From NCBI GenBank assembly GCA_025354795.1, contig JANXMF010000142.1, positions 1 through 53,313 of the forward strand: DNA of 53,313 bases, written 5' to 3'. This stretch comes from Pseudobdellovibrionaceae bacterium. GTDB taxonomy: Bacteria > Bdellovibrionota > Bdellovibrionia > Bdellovibrionales > UBA1609. The notes beneath the pieces were generated by a model that was not told the DNA's origin, did not search any database, and saw nothing but the letters and a program-made list of their open reading frames with translations. Shown piece by piece: positions 26,277 to 34,537 of this stretch (positions within the stretch are counted from its first letter, which is position 1; each line of letters opens with the position of its first letter). The position numbers were made by a program, and so were the translations under genes.

Positions 26277-26597
26277 ATGAAACACCTAATTATCATTGGT
26301 ATTTTTTTAAGCGGCGTCGGCGCTTCGGCCCAGGATCACAAAACCGATCCAAAACAATGCGCGCTTGAAGACCTCCAAATGAAGGAAATCAAAACCCAGC
26401 TCGAACAATTCAAAGCGGATTGCGGAAAATACCCTGCAAACTTAATATATTTATTGGAAAGATCCAGCGACTGTAAGAACTGGGGTTCCAAGGGCGCTTA
26501 CATCAAACGCAAACCCACCAACCACAAAATGCTCCGCAGTTTCTCCTACGCATTGTCTGCCGATGGCTACACTTTGAAATCGAAGGATTGCTACTAG
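26277..26597 (+). CDS. small secreted protein resembling the soluble domain of a GspG-type pseudopilin
   Basis: The 106-residue product has a signal peptide (IIIGIFLSGVGASA) and a mature part of about 85 residues. Its pattern is a helix (KEIKTQLEQFKADCGKYPAN), a leucine-rich turn, CKNWGSKGAYIKRKPTNHK and SYALSADGYTLKSKDCY. The same order (helix, D-x-G-x-YP, W-x-x-x-Y-x-K, Y-x-L) is seen in type II secretion major pseudopilins. The class III prepilin peptidase site and N-terminal pilin helix are absent, so it would be a free periplasmic or secreted protein. Four Cys suggest two disulfides. The binding site AGAGGAGG is strong. Confidence 0.6.
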   Translation: MKHLIIIGIFLSGVGASAQDHKTDPKQCALEDLQMKEIKTQLEQFKADCGKYPANLIYLLERSSDCKNWGSKGAYIKRKPTNHKMLRSFSYALSADGYTLKSKDCY

Positions 26598-26617
26598 AGG
26601 GTGCCATGTTTTGAAAC

Positions 26618-26887
26618 TTAACCCTTTTCCCGCCGCCGCATTCTTGCCCGCGCCCGCGCTGAAGGCGGCCTCGGGTTCTCCGGAAACTTCCCCGTGCTCT
26701 GATAGCGCTCGAGAATTTTTCGCAACGTCGGCTGACAACTTCCGCCACAGGCACCAACTCCGGCTGTGGTCGCATCAAAAATCTTGCTCAAAGAATCACA
26801 CCCGCGCGCAATAAAATGCTCAATGTGTTCCTGTGAAACTCCGTTGCACAGGCAAATCAGCCTATTTTTTGTGGGAGGTTGGGCCAT
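26618..26887 (-). CDS. Bfd-like [2Fe-2S]-binding protein
   Basis: The product is 89 residues with the BFD-type fold. Four Cys ligands are seen as LICLCNGVSQ and GACGGSCQPTL, in the CxC...CxxxxC-like spacing of bacterioferritin-associated ferredoxin and related domains. A basic tail (RARARMRRREKG) follows. In Bfd this cluster delivers electrons to release iron from bacterioferritin; no bacterioferritin gene is here. Its first 26 bases overlap the end of the nrnA-like gene on the same strand, suggesting co-transcription. It is convergent with the pseudopilin-like gene. Confidence 0.85.
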   Translation of the reverse strand: MAQPPTKNRLICLCNGVSQEHIEHFIARGCDSLSKIFDATTAGVGACGGSCQPTLRKILERYQSTGKFPENPRPPSARARARMRRREKG

Positions 26888-27911
26888 CGGCCTGGCCTTG
26901 CGAGGAGGAGTCCAAACGGTCGATGAGCAGCTGCACGATCACCGGTTTCACGTCCGCATAAACGCCGCGAATGGTAGCGCCCGCAGCAAACATATGGCCA
27001 CCACCTTGAAACGCTTCGGCGATTCCTAAAACTTCCAATCGGCCCTTACTGCGTAACGAGAGTTTGTACTCATTGGGCGCGTCTTCGCGAAACAGCGCCG
27101 CCGCTTCCAAAGTATTCACGTTCATCAACATATCAATCACGTCGCGCGAATCATCCATGTCCAAGCCGTGGTCTTTCAAATCCTTGGCATGCAATTTCAA
27201 CACTGCGACTTGGCCCGCGCCGAAGTATTCGATTTGACCCAACACCTTGGCTAAAAAGGCTACTTTTCCAATGGTGTGGGTGGCGAACAAATGGCGATGG
27301 ATTTCTTCGGCGTTGTTAATATGCATCAACAATTCCGAGGCAATCAAATGAGAGTTCACCGAATTTTTTACGAACTTAAATAGCTGAGTGTCAAAGGCAA
27401 TGCTGGTGTAAAGGGCCTGGGCCATGCGCTCGTCGAGCCGAATTCCAAGCCCCTTGATGATAAAGTAGGAGATTTCACCCGTGCTGGCCGCGCGCGTATC
27501 TATATATGAACCCGCGGTCGGCTCGGGACCCTGATTCAGCACCGGGTGGTGATCGACAAATAAAATCTCGCGACAGGAATTCTGAATCGAATCGTATAAA
27601 GGATCTACCAGGCGACGGTCGTTGGTGTCGAAAATTAGGCTGATATCGGTAGTTTCAATGGGTGCATGTGGGCAAGAAAACACCTCAACGTGTTTTTCGG
27701 GCTCGAGGAATAAGTATTTTTTGGGCACTTCGTCAACGAGCAGGGCCCGCACCTTTTTGCCAGATTTGCGCAGTCCATGATAGAGCGCTAGGAGCGCCCC
27801 CAGGCCATCTCCGTCACATTGCCTATGAGTAGTAAGTAATACACTTTTAGCCGCTTTGATTCGGCGTACAAGAGAGTCTACATTGAGTGCGGAAAGACTG
27901 GGAGTTCCCAT
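26862..27911 (-). CDS. nrnA: DHH/DHHA1 phosphoesterase, NrnA-like
   Basis: A 349-residue two-domain DHH phosphoesterase. The N-terminal domain has HRQCDGDGLGALLAL, LIFDTNDRRLV and the family-defining VDHHPV. The C-terminal DHHA1 domain ends with EAFQGGGHMFAAGATI, where GGGH contacts substrate. NrnA enzymes degrade nanoRNAs of two to five nucleotides and can dephosphorylate pAp. The first motif usually reads HxxPDxD; here it is HRQCDGDGLG, with the metal-binding Asp residues kept. The start at 27911 faces greA, with about 110 bases between. The symbol is by family resemblance. Confidence 0.85.
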   Translation of the reverse strand: MGTPSLSALNVDSLVRRIKAAKSVLLTTHRQCDGDGLGALLALYHGLRKSGKKVRALLVDEVPKKYLFLEPEKHVEVFSCPHAPIETTDISLIFDTNDRRLVDPLYDSIQNSCREILFVDHHPVLNQGPEPTAGSYIDTRAASTGEISYFIIKGLGIRLDERMAQALYTSIAFDTQLFKFVKNSVNSHLIASELLMHINNAEEIHRHLFATHTIGKVAFLAKVLGQIEYFGAGQVAVLKLHAKDLKDHGLDMDDSRDVIDMLMNVNTLEAAALFREDAPNEYKLSLRSKGRLEVLGIAEAFQGGGHMFAAGATIRGVYADVKPVIVQLLIDRLDSSSQGQADGPTSHKK

Positions 27912-27967
27912 AATTTACATGTATTGTAACGCCCTTGAACGAAGTTGGCTGCACGTAAATGTTTTGT

Positions 27968-27995
27968 TTGACTGCGTCACGACTTCCGCTATGAT
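27968..27995 (+). promoter_or_regulatory. predicted sigma70-type promoter of greA
   Basis: TTGACT, a 16-base spacer and TATGAT lie 30 bases before the greA start, in the spacer shared with the divergent nrnA-like gene. This is a sequence match only. Confidence 0.6.
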
Positions 27996-28024
27996 TTTTA
28001 GTTCAGTTTTTCAGGGAGTAAAAC

Positions 28025-28501
28025 ATGTCTGATAGACAACCGATGACCGTGGCCGGAAAGGCCAAGCTCGAAGGCGAGCTTAAATTTTTGCTGACTTCCG
28101 AACGTCCTGCCGTCATTAAAGCGATTGAAGAGGCTCGTGGGCACGGCGACATTAGTGAAAACGCGGATTATGACGCCGCTAAAGATCGCCAGGCCATGAT
28201 CGAGGGCCGTATTGCCGATATTCAAGGCAAGCTCGCCAACGCGGAGGTGGTGGACATCGCCCAACTTCAGTCGAGTAAAATTATTTTCGGCGCAACGGTG
28301 GATTTGCAGGACCTTGAGACCGATGAAAAAGTCCAATATCAAATCGTTGGCGAAGATGAGTCGGACGTGAAACACGGTAAGGTGTCCGTGTTCTCGCCTA
28401 TCGCCCGCAGTCTGATTGGCAAAACCAAGGGCGATATCATCGAATTCAAGAGTCCGAAGGGTGAGAGAGAGTTCGAAGTCTTGAACTTTTTTTTTAAATA
28501 A
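28025..28501 (+). CDS. greA: transcription elongation factor GreA
   Basis: The product is 158 residues and rescues backtracked RNA polymerase by stimulating transcript cleavage. The N-terminal coiled coil carries GHGDISENADYDAAKDRQA with the acidic tip. The C-terminal domain has KIIFGATVDLQDLETDEKV, SPIARSLIGKTKGD and FEVLNFFFK. GreA rather than GreB is indicated by the DISENADYDAAK tip. Divergent from the nrnA-like gene, and 13 bases upstream of the AsmA-like gene, which may be read through from the same promoter. Confidence 0.95.
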   Translation: MSDRQPMTVAGKAKLEGELKFLLTSERPAVIKAIEEARGHGDISENADYDAAKDRQAMIEGRIADIQGKLANAEVVDIAQLQSSKIIFGATVDLQDLETDEKVQYQIVGEDESDVKHGKVSVFSPIARSLIGKTKGDIIEFKSPKGEREFEVLNFFFK

Positions 28502-28514
28502 TTAATTCTTAGGA

Positions 28515-30431
28515 ATGCGGATTCTTCGCGGCCGATCCAATCTGGAAGTCTCTTCCAAGGGCTTTGCACTTTTTGTGCTGGGCCTAATCTTAGCCACATT
28601 TTTTGGTGGCGGTCTGCGCACGCTCTTGAGTTCCGAGCAAGTGCATCGCCGTATTGTCAGTGAGTTAAAAAATCGCTTTCCCAAACATGAGTTTCAAATC
28701 GGCTCCACCGAAGTTTTGCTGTCGCGTGGAATATGGCCCGGCTTGGGTCTGCAAGTGCGCGAGCTGATTTTCAAGCAAGAGGTGTGTGGCAAACTGAGTT
28801 TTGTGTTGACCTTGCCGCAAGCGGTTTTACCCCTGGACATCATGAGTTTGTGGCGGGGCAAAATTCGCATGGACCATGTGCAGATCAGCGAAGGCCGTAT
28901 GCATGTGGATTACCATGATTGTCCAGCGGTGAAGACCACTGCCGAACCGTCGGCGCCGTCCACTGTATCGACGCCGCCCGTGCGGCCTGTGCCGTTACCG
29001 AATTTGGAATGGCAGCGCGGCGTGGACGTGATGAACGGCATCGAGCTCAAGACCTTCACGATAACTTACGAAAAAAATCCGACCTGGAAACTTGTGCTCA
29101 ACTCGGTTTACGTAACCATCGGCAACGAGTTGAGTGCCCGGGCACTTCTGGATTTAGAAAAAAGCTTACCATTTGGTGCGCTCAACCATCCCGTTGAGAT
29201 CGATGTGCACGGCGAGGGCAAGGCGCTCGATTGGAATGTGCAGACCGATTTTAAAGAGGGCCACATTCATCTCACCGGCAATGTGGATATGGAAAGCCAG
29301 GCGGCCCGAGTAAAGCTCGAAATTCGCCAGGTTCCGATCAAGGACCTAGTGGGCGAAATCTATCAAATGGGTTTAATCGATCAAGAGTTAAAGCTTAAAG
29401 CCACGTGGCTCAGCTGTGTGACTGCATGGGAAGGGCTGCTCAAAAATTACGCCGCCACACCTCTGGTGGCGCAAGGGTGCCAAATCGAGGGTGGTTATGG
29501 CCACGCCGAGCTGGACCGCGCGGAATTTTGGCTTAGCGGCGAATATCTGAAGATGCCGGCGCATATTAAAGTCGACCAGTTGGCGCTGCAACCGGTGGCC
29601 GAGGCGTTCAACCGGCAGGTACTCCCCGCGGTGTTCTCGCGTCTCGGGGTTTGGTCGGGTGCGGTGGATTTCAATAGTCCTGCCCGGTGGCGCGCGGACG
29701 GGCATCTAGAAAACGCCGAATTTGTGATTTCCAATCAAAGCTTGCACGGCAAACAAAATATTGATCGCGTGCGCACGCGGGCGACGCGCGCGCACGGACA
29801 AATTCAGGGTCGCGTTGATGAAATGAAACTTCGCGATGGCGAATTTTTGGGCGCGGTGGAATTTGATTTGGGCGAAGACGGACGTGGCGGTCGCTTCGAG
29901 GCGAAAATTGAAAAGTTGTCGTTCAGTCCCGCTATACAAAACCTGCTGGTGGGCGGGAGTTTGGGCCCTCTCGTCGGAAGCGGTCAGGGCAGCCTCAGCG
30001 GCGGCGAGCTGACTCAGTGGCTTGGAAATTTCGCCATTGCTGAAATCAGTGGCGCTGGCTGGCGGGCCGAAAGCTTGCAAATGACCTCGAGTTTTAACAG
30101 CGGTATTTTTCATATCGACGGTAAAATAAAAAACGCAACCACTGAAAGTCGCTGGCGACTTTTCTCACAATTGCTCAGCGTGAATCCGCAGCTTCCGCCG
30201 GCAGTGGCTTGGCGCAATCTGGGTTTTAAAGTGGATGTGCACAAAACCGGCGGTACCGTGCAGTCGCTTACGGCGACCGAAGTGGGCAGCGGCCGCACTT
30301 GGAAGAGCCGCGGCACTTGGCTGCGCGATGGGGATTTTAGCGGTGTGCTGGATTTGGGTACCGGTAAGAAGGCGGATGCGTTTGCGTTGCGGGGGGAAAA
30401 GGGGAACATGGTGGTGCATCAGAGTCATTAG
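28515..30431 (+). CDS. AsmA-like inner-membrane-anchored protein
   Basis: The product is 638 residues, with an N-terminal membrane segment (GFALFVLGLILATFFGGGL) followed by a long periplasmic beta-rich body. Right after the anchor, VHRRIVSELKNRFPKHEFQI then GSTEVLLSRGIWPGLGLQV is the opening of AsmA/DUF748-type proteins, and repeated amphipathic strands fill the rest. Such proteins form bridge-like lipid channels or affect outer-membrane assembly. It lacks the long C-terminal extension of TamB-class members. It begins 13 bases after greA and converges with the SohB-like gene. Confidence 0.7.
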   Translation: MRILRGRSNLEVSSKGFALFVLGLILATFFGGGLRTLLSSEQVHRRIVSELKNRFPKHEFQIGSTEVLLSRGIWPGLGLQVRELIFKQEVCGKLSFVLTLPQAVLPLDIMSLWRGKIRMDHVQISEGRMHVDYHDCPAVKTTAEPSAPSTVSTPPVRPVPLPNLEWQRGVDVMNGIELKTFTITYEKNPTWKLVLNSVYVTIGNELSARALLDLEKSLPFGALNHPVEIDVHGEGKALDWNVQTDFKEGHIHLTGNVDMESQAARVKLEIRQVPIKDLVGEIYQMGLIDQELKLKATWLSCVTAWEGLLKNYAATPLVAQGCQIEGGYGHAELDRAEFWLSGEYLKMPAHIKVDQLALQPVAEAFNRQVLPAVFSRLGVWSGAVDFNSPARWRADGHLENAEFVISNQSLHGKQNIDRVRTRATRAHGQIQGRVDEMKLRDGEFLGAVEFDLGEDGRGGRFEAKIEKLSFSPAIQNLLVGGSLGPLVGSGQGSLSGGELTQWLGNFAIAEISGAGWRAESLQMTSSFNSGIFHIDGKIKNATTESRWRLFSQLLSVNPQLPPAVAWRNLGFKVDVHKTGGTVQSLTATEVGSGRTWKSRGTWLRDGDFSGVLDLGTGKKADAFALRGEKGNMVVHQSH

Positions 30432-30450
30432 TATTGGTTAGAAGCGAATT

Positions 30451-31479
30451 TTAGCCAAGATAGCGCGAGCTACGCGGCCTGAGCAAAGTTCGCTCCAAAG
30501 AGTCACCCAGCAACGAAGCGATGTTCTCCGCCAATTTCTCAGACCACTTTTTGCGCGCCTGAATCTCCACTTTAAAGATATTGGCGGTGTCGCGTTGGCG
30601 GAATAAATAATCATCGCTGGAAACGATCTCATCGACCAAATTCAATTCCTTTGCCCGCTCACCCAGCCAATACTCGCCGGTCGCGACCGCGGTCAGATTG
30701 AGCGATGGACGATAATTGTGCACAAAGTTTTTAAACGCGTGGTGGATTTCCTCTAACTGCTCTACGGTTTTCATCTTGCCCTTTTCGGTGATCTCGCCGA
30801 AGTAGCTCACGGTGCGTTTGAACTCCCCTGCTGTGTACTGTTCGAAATCCACGTTATGCTTTTTAAGCAGGCGGTGAAAATTCGGAATCTCCGCCACCAC
30901 CCCAATTGAGCCAATCGCCGCAAAGGGTGCCGCAGTGATACGATTGCCGGTGCACGCCATCATGTAGCCGCCGCTCGCTGCCACTTTATCCACGCAAATG
31001 GTGAGCTCGATCCCTGCTGTGCGCAAACGCACCAGCTGGGCCGCCGCTAAACCATAAGGCGACACCATGCCGCCCGGACTTTCGAGGCGCACGGCGACTT
31101 CATCTTTGCCGGGGCGCGCAATAGTCAATAGGGACGTGACTTCTTCGCGTAGATTTTCCAGATGGGTGGCGCGGATATCGCCGATAAAATCGAGCACGAA
31201 TATACGTTTCTTGTCGGGATTCGGTTTTGCCTTTTCAGCCTTGCGCTTGCGTTTTTCATCCTTCTGGTCGGCTTTAAGCGCTTTTGCTTCAAAGACCGAA
31301 GCCTTCAAGGAGGCGGCCATATTTTCAAACTTCTCGTTTAGATTTTCCACGCTCAGCAGGGGTTTTGACTGGCGGGCTTTGGCCAGCAGGGTGAAGAAAA
31401 TGATCAAAAGCGCGCCAATGGCCACCGCCAAAACGAAGACTTTGCCGCTGAAAACCCCGAGCTCGCTTAAATATTCCAT
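30451..31479 (-). CDS. sohB: SohB-like inner-membrane serine protease (S49)
   Basis: The product is 342 residues. An N-terminal membrane anchor (VFVLAVAIGALLIIFFTLLA) leads to a charged linker (DQKDEKRKRKAEKAK) and a peptidase S49 domain with the nucleophile in VDKVAASGGYMMACTGN (about 170), the general-base Lys in GEFKRTVSYFG (about 221), and the RLESPGGMVSPYGLAA strand. The length is near that of SohB and half that of SppA. The track ORF begins 178 codons earlier, but the family start MEYLSELGVFSGKV follows GGGAGTGAT and is clearly right. It probably cleaves membrane or signal-peptide substrates. Divergent from the small gene at 31561. Confidence 0.9.
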   Translation of the reverse strand: MEYLSELGVFSGKVFVLAVAIGALLIIFFTLLAKARQSKPLLSVENLNEKFENMAASLKASVFEAKALKADQKDEKRKRKAEKAKPNPDKKRIFVLDFIGDIRATHLENLREEVTSLLTIARPGKDEVAVRLESPGGMVSPYGLAAAQLVRLRTAGIELTICVDKVAASGGYMMACTGNRITAAPFAAIGSIGVVAEIPNFHRLLKKHNVDFEQYTAGEFKRTVSYFGEITEKGKMKTVEQLEEIHHAFKNFVHNYRPSLNLTAVATGEYWLGERAKELNLVDEIVSSDDYLFRQRDTANIFKVEIQARKKWSEKLAENIASLLGDSLERTLLRPRSSRYLG

Positions 31480-31560
31480 ATCACTCCCATTCTCTGACCA
31501 AGGTCTGATCTTGTACGTAAAACATCTCGTTTTGGCAAAGACTTCGCTAAGATCAAAGAT

Positions 31561-31983
31561 ATGGATTGGCTCGCAATTATTTTTATTTTTTGGCTCCCCC
31601 ATCACTGTGTTGCGAAAGACACAGATGAGAACCCGCACCTTATGGTCGAGCGCATCAACCTGCGCTATGACGATTTTTTTCGCCGTATGGGTGAGGTGGA
31701 TGCGAAAGAACAGCGCCGCGACAGTGAGGCCAACGAAATAAAAGGCGTGCGCCGCCTGCATGCCGAGCAGGTGGAGGCGGCCCGGGCCGACTACGTGAAG
31801 TCGCGCAAGAAGGCTATTGTCGATCCTGCGCTCGAGGCGGCGTGGAATCACCAGCAACAAGAGCATGTGGAAGAACTCAAAATGGCGCGCCACCGGTACG
31901 TACTCAAGAAGCAAGAGATTGAAAATGTGCTCCAACGCGGCCGCCGCATCCCTGAGAAAAAGGAATACGACCTTGAAGACTAG
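31561..31983 (+). CDS. small protein of unknown function with signal-like N-terminus and charged helix
   Basis: A 140-residue product with a hydrophobic start (WLAIIFIFWLPHHCVA) that reads as a signal peptide or anchor. About 110 residues of highly charged, probably coiled-coil helix follow (EVDAKEQRRDSEANEIKGVR, KMARHRYVLKKQEIENVLQR). One Cys lies in the leader region and no other motifs are visible. It is divergent from sohB with about 80 bases between and 51 bases before the outer-membrane barrel gene, so it may be co-transcribed with that. The binding site is weak. No family is recognised. Confidence 0.6.
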   Translation: MDWLAIIFIFWLPHHCVAKDTDENPHLMVERINLRYDDFFRRMGEVDAKEQRRDSEANEIKGVRRLHAEQVEAARADYVKSRKKAIVDPALEAAWNHQQQEHVEELKMARHRYVLKKQEIENVLQRGRRIPEKKEYDLED

Positions 31984-32034
31984 GTTGACAATTGACGCCA
32001 TTAGACCAAACAATTTGCATATAGGAGGTGTTGC

Positions 32035-32637
32035 ATGACAAAAACACTATTGGTTTTGGCGGGGGCGTTGCTGCTTTCCTCGGTGGCGCAGGCGCAGGAT
32101 TATGGACTCACGGTTGGCATTCATCAAACTAGCGGCTCTATCGACAACTCTCCGGTTGCTAGCCAGCTGAGTGGCGCCACCGGTTCGGTGAGCGGAAAAT
32201 TAGGCTTTGATGCCGGCCTGACCTTTTCAATGGAACTGTTGCCCAATATTCGCTTTCGTTCGGGTCTCTTGTATGATCAGCGGCAATTTGATTACAAGCT
32301 CGATGGCGCGCTCTCCGGCCACACCATCGGTTTAAACTTTTATTATTTAGATGTGCCCGTCAATGTGCAGTACAACTTCACGCCCATGATTGGTGTTTAC
32401 GGCGGCCTGATTGTCGGTATTCATGCCGGCGACAGTGTCACCAAGGGCGGGATTACAATCAATCCCGACCCCGGCCAAAATGTAAAGTCGATGTATCCGT
32501 TGATTAACGTCGGCGCTAACTTCATGTTTAACGACATGATCGGTATCGACCTGTTCTTCGAAAACGGTCTGGGTGCCGCTTCGGATAACGTAAAGAACTT
32601 TAGCACTTTTGGAATGCACTTCATCTATTGGCTTTAA
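32035..32637 (+). CDS. outer-membrane beta-barrel protein (porin-like, PF13568/OprF type)
   Basis: The product is 200 residues. A signal peptide (LLVLAGALLLSSVAQAQ) is followed by alternating strands typical of a small eight-stranded barrel: LGFDAGLTFSMELLPNIRF, YYLDVPVNVQYNFTPMIGVY, GGLIVGIHAG, YPLINVGANFMFNDMIGI and a last strand ending FGMHFIYWL. The YYLDVPVNVQY phrase is typical of outer-membrane beta-barrel domain proteins. Function within the family is structural or adhesive and not predictable. TAGGAGGTG precedes the ATG. A GC-rich hairpin follows the stop. Confidence 0.82.
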   Translation: MTKTLLVLAGALLLSSVAQAQDYGLTVGIHQTSGSIDNSPVASQLSGATGSVSGKLGFDAGLTFSMELLPNIRFRSGLLYDQRQFDYKLDGALSGHTIGLNFYYLDVPVNVQYNFTPMIGVYGGLIVGIHAGDSVTKGGITINPDPGQNVKSMYPLINVGANFMFNDMIGIDLFFENGLGAASDNVKNFSTFGMHFIYWL

Positions 32638-32650
32638 GACTTTGTGGGGT

Positions 32651-32671
32651 GCGCGCAATCGCCTTGCGCGC
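32651..32671 (+). terminator. hairpin after the outer-membrane barrel gene
   Basis: Perfect stem GCGCGCAA / TTGCGCGC with a TCGCC loop, extended by flanking G-C pairs, 13 bases after the stop codon. The T-run after it is poor, so termination may be weak or need Rho. Confidence 0.45.
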
Positions 32672-32738
32672 CCGCTGTTGCTGGCTTTTGAAAATGCTGG
32701 CAATCGGTAGTGTTAAACGTGCCACCCCATTTCCATTT

Positions 32739-33085
32739 CTATCGGTGAATACTTTGATCATGGATTTTCCGGAGCGCACGGCCGTCGATCGCTCGACCAA
32801 ACGCATGCTTTGAAGATACGCCGTTATTTTTGACCAGCGTTGAGGTGTTTTCGTAATCGATCGAGGCATCGCCACTCCAGTCGCAGTGGCCGATAGGCAA
32901 CGCGAAGTGAACCGGATAGCCGAGCTCATACATCTTGGCGAAGAATTGCTTGAGATCCGCAACCTCGTTGTTGACCACGAGCTTGCCTGATCTCAGACGT
33001 CCAGTTTGATTCTTGGGTCAACCTTGGGATTGAGCGCCTCCATCAGGTCGGACCACGCGTTGACCCGTAAGAATAGGAAAAGCAC
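32739..33085 (-). pseudogene. frameshifted M15-type (VanY/DD-carboxypeptidase-like) peptidase
   Basis: Two frames together give one protein. From GTG at 33085 the first reads VLFLFLRVNAWSDLMEALNP and KVDPRIKLDV, then stops. In another frame the match continues with GRLRSGKLVVNNEVADLKQF, FAKMYELGYPVHFALPIGHC and DYENTSTLVKNNGVSSKHAF, then GRAID. The G-x-x-x-x-G-x-L-V-V-N...LY-x-x-G-YP-V and S-K-H-x-x-G-x-A-I-D motifs are those of M15 peptidases; the latter holds the zinc His and Asp. After GRAID the family match ends and the C-terminal zinc ligands are missing. At least one frameshift and a truncation are needed, so it is inactive. It starts on the stop codon of the upstream membrane-protein gene. 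Confidence 0.7.
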
Positions 33086-33789
33086 TAGGTCTTCATCAAA
33101 GCGTCGATCGGCACGTCCACCAGCCGCGACAGGCGCTTTAAAAACACATAAATCAGAATGCTAGAGAAGACCATCAGCGGCAGCGCGATCACCAAAGTGC
33201 CCACCCACGCCATATGCGCAATTTGCGTGTTTAAAATACGCATAGTTTCGTCCTGTGAAAGGGCCGGGTCAATGGCTTCGAATATTCTGTAAGCGAGGAA
33301 AAAGTTGGCGACCGCAGAAAAGAAAAAGGATAGCGACAGCCACAGGGTTGTGCGTTTCAAGCTAGCGCTAAACTCAGTGCCTTTATTGTACTGCGACAGC
33401 CGTTCATCAATCAGCGCCATATTCAACACATGTGGATTGCAGAAGAGCAACTTAGCCGCAGGGTTGAGAGTCCACGCTGAGCCCAGTACCAGTACACCTA
33501 GAATCAGTGGCAGCGAAGCATCCTTGATCGCGAACCATATGCCATTGAGTTTTAAGATGGCCAGACTGCCTGTCAGCAAAACATGCACGACGCCCATGAG
33601 TGAAACATAATTTTTATGGCGGCGGCGAATGTAATCTTGCACTCCGTAGACAAGCGGAAAGCAAAGTGCGAGCGCCAACAACGGTTGCGGATCTAGAAAA
33701 CGCGCGCCCTTAATCAAGATCAATACCGGCAAAAGGATATTAATAACTAAACTTAGTAACGGATTATCGGGTGAAGGGGCTGGTTTCAT
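33085..33789 (-). CDS. integral membrane protein (VC0807-like)
   Basis: The product is 234 residues with about six membrane segments (LSLVINILLPVLILI, PLLALALCFPLVYGV, VHVLLTGSLAILKL, LPLILGVLVLG, LWLSLSFFFSAVANFFLA, WVGTLVIALPLMVFSSILIY). It has RRRHKN loops and an IPLILG-like strip resembling the VC0807 family of small membrane proteins distantly akin to septation protein A; I hold this comparison loosely. Function is unknown. The following M15 gene is broken, and the DUF3307 gene is divergent about 105 bases away. Confidence 0.7.
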   Translation of the reverse strand: MKPAPSPDNPLLSLVINILLPVLILIKGARFLDPQPLLALALCFPLVYGVQDYIRRRHKNYVSLMGVVHVLLTGSLAILKLNGIWFAIKDASLPLILGVLVLGSAWTLNPAAKLLFCNPHVLNMALIDERLSQYNKGTEFSASLKRTTLWLSLSFFFSAVANFFLAYRIFEAIDPALSQDETMRILNTQIAHMAWVGTLVIALPLMVFSSILIYVFLKRLSRLVDVPIDALMKT

Positions 33790-33895
33790 CGCTAAAAGTC
33801 TTGGTTTCGCTTGTTTTTAGTTGAGAGTCTGGAATCGACTGAGACTATAATAGAATATCGATGAGTCAACCCTAACTGAATGACAGCGTAAGTTA

Positions 33896-34282
33896 ATGAC
33901 CATTAATGTTGAAATCCTACTCTGGTTACTGATCTTTTTCCAGATCAAACATTTTATTGCAGATTTCGTTTTGCAAAATGTGTGGATGCTGCAAAAGTCG
34001 CGCGCCGATTGGGACTTTGTGCCACCGCTCGCTATTCATTGCGGCGTGCACGCGGGGATGTCGCTCGCCGTGATTCTATATTTAAATCCTATGTTTTGGT
34101 GGCTTGCGGTTTTGGACTTCCTGGTGCACTTCACTATGGACCGGATCAAGGCGGGACCGCGCTATTTGGGCCGCTATCATGACGTACGAAGCAAGGCTTT
34201 TTGGGTGACGTTTGGTATCGATCAAATGGTGCACCATATGACTCACCTCTACATCGCGTGGGTCCTCGCCAGCCATACTTAA
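33896..34282 (+). CDS. DUF3307-type membrane protein
   Basis: The product is 128 residues with four predicted membrane helices. Conserved polar residues of the family are visible: FFQIKHFIADFVLQNVWMLQ at the start, PLAIHCGVHAG, FLVHFTMDRIKAGPRY and GIDQMVHHMTHLYIAW at the end. The repeated H-x-x-x-D, HF-x-x-D-x-x-K and DQ-x-x-H motifs inside membrane segments suggest metal or proton handling, but the function is not known to me. The 255 bases after its stop hold no gene I can support. Confidence 0.75.
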   Translation: MTINVEILLWLLIFFQIKHFIADFVLQNVWMLQKSRADWDFVPPLAIHCGVHAGMSLAVILYLNPMFWWLAVLDFLVHFTMDRIKAGPRYLGRYHDVRSKAFWVTFGIDQMVHHMTHLYIAWVLASHT

Positions 34283-34537
34283 TCGTTGAGTGACGCTTTG
34301 GAGCACGGAGCGCCTTACAGCGATATTATCAGTTGGCAGGATGTGACAGCCGCTACGAAGGTGGGCGGGTTCAGCCAAAAGGGGTCGCGGTGGTAGGGCC
34401 GTTGGGTTAAATTCGCGCTTTCTCGATAGCGAAGGGCAGTTGAGTTTTCAGATTCCAAACTTCCTGTTCGGCGTTGAAGTTCGAGTTGGCACGCACTCTA
34501 CAGGACCCAGGACCCGGGGCCAGGAGCAAGAACTGAT

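Noticed and set aside
30451-32013. 520-codon version of the SohB-like gene
   Set aside because: The first 178 codons are antisense to the gene at 31561 and lack similarity; the S49 family start with its own binding site lies at 31479.
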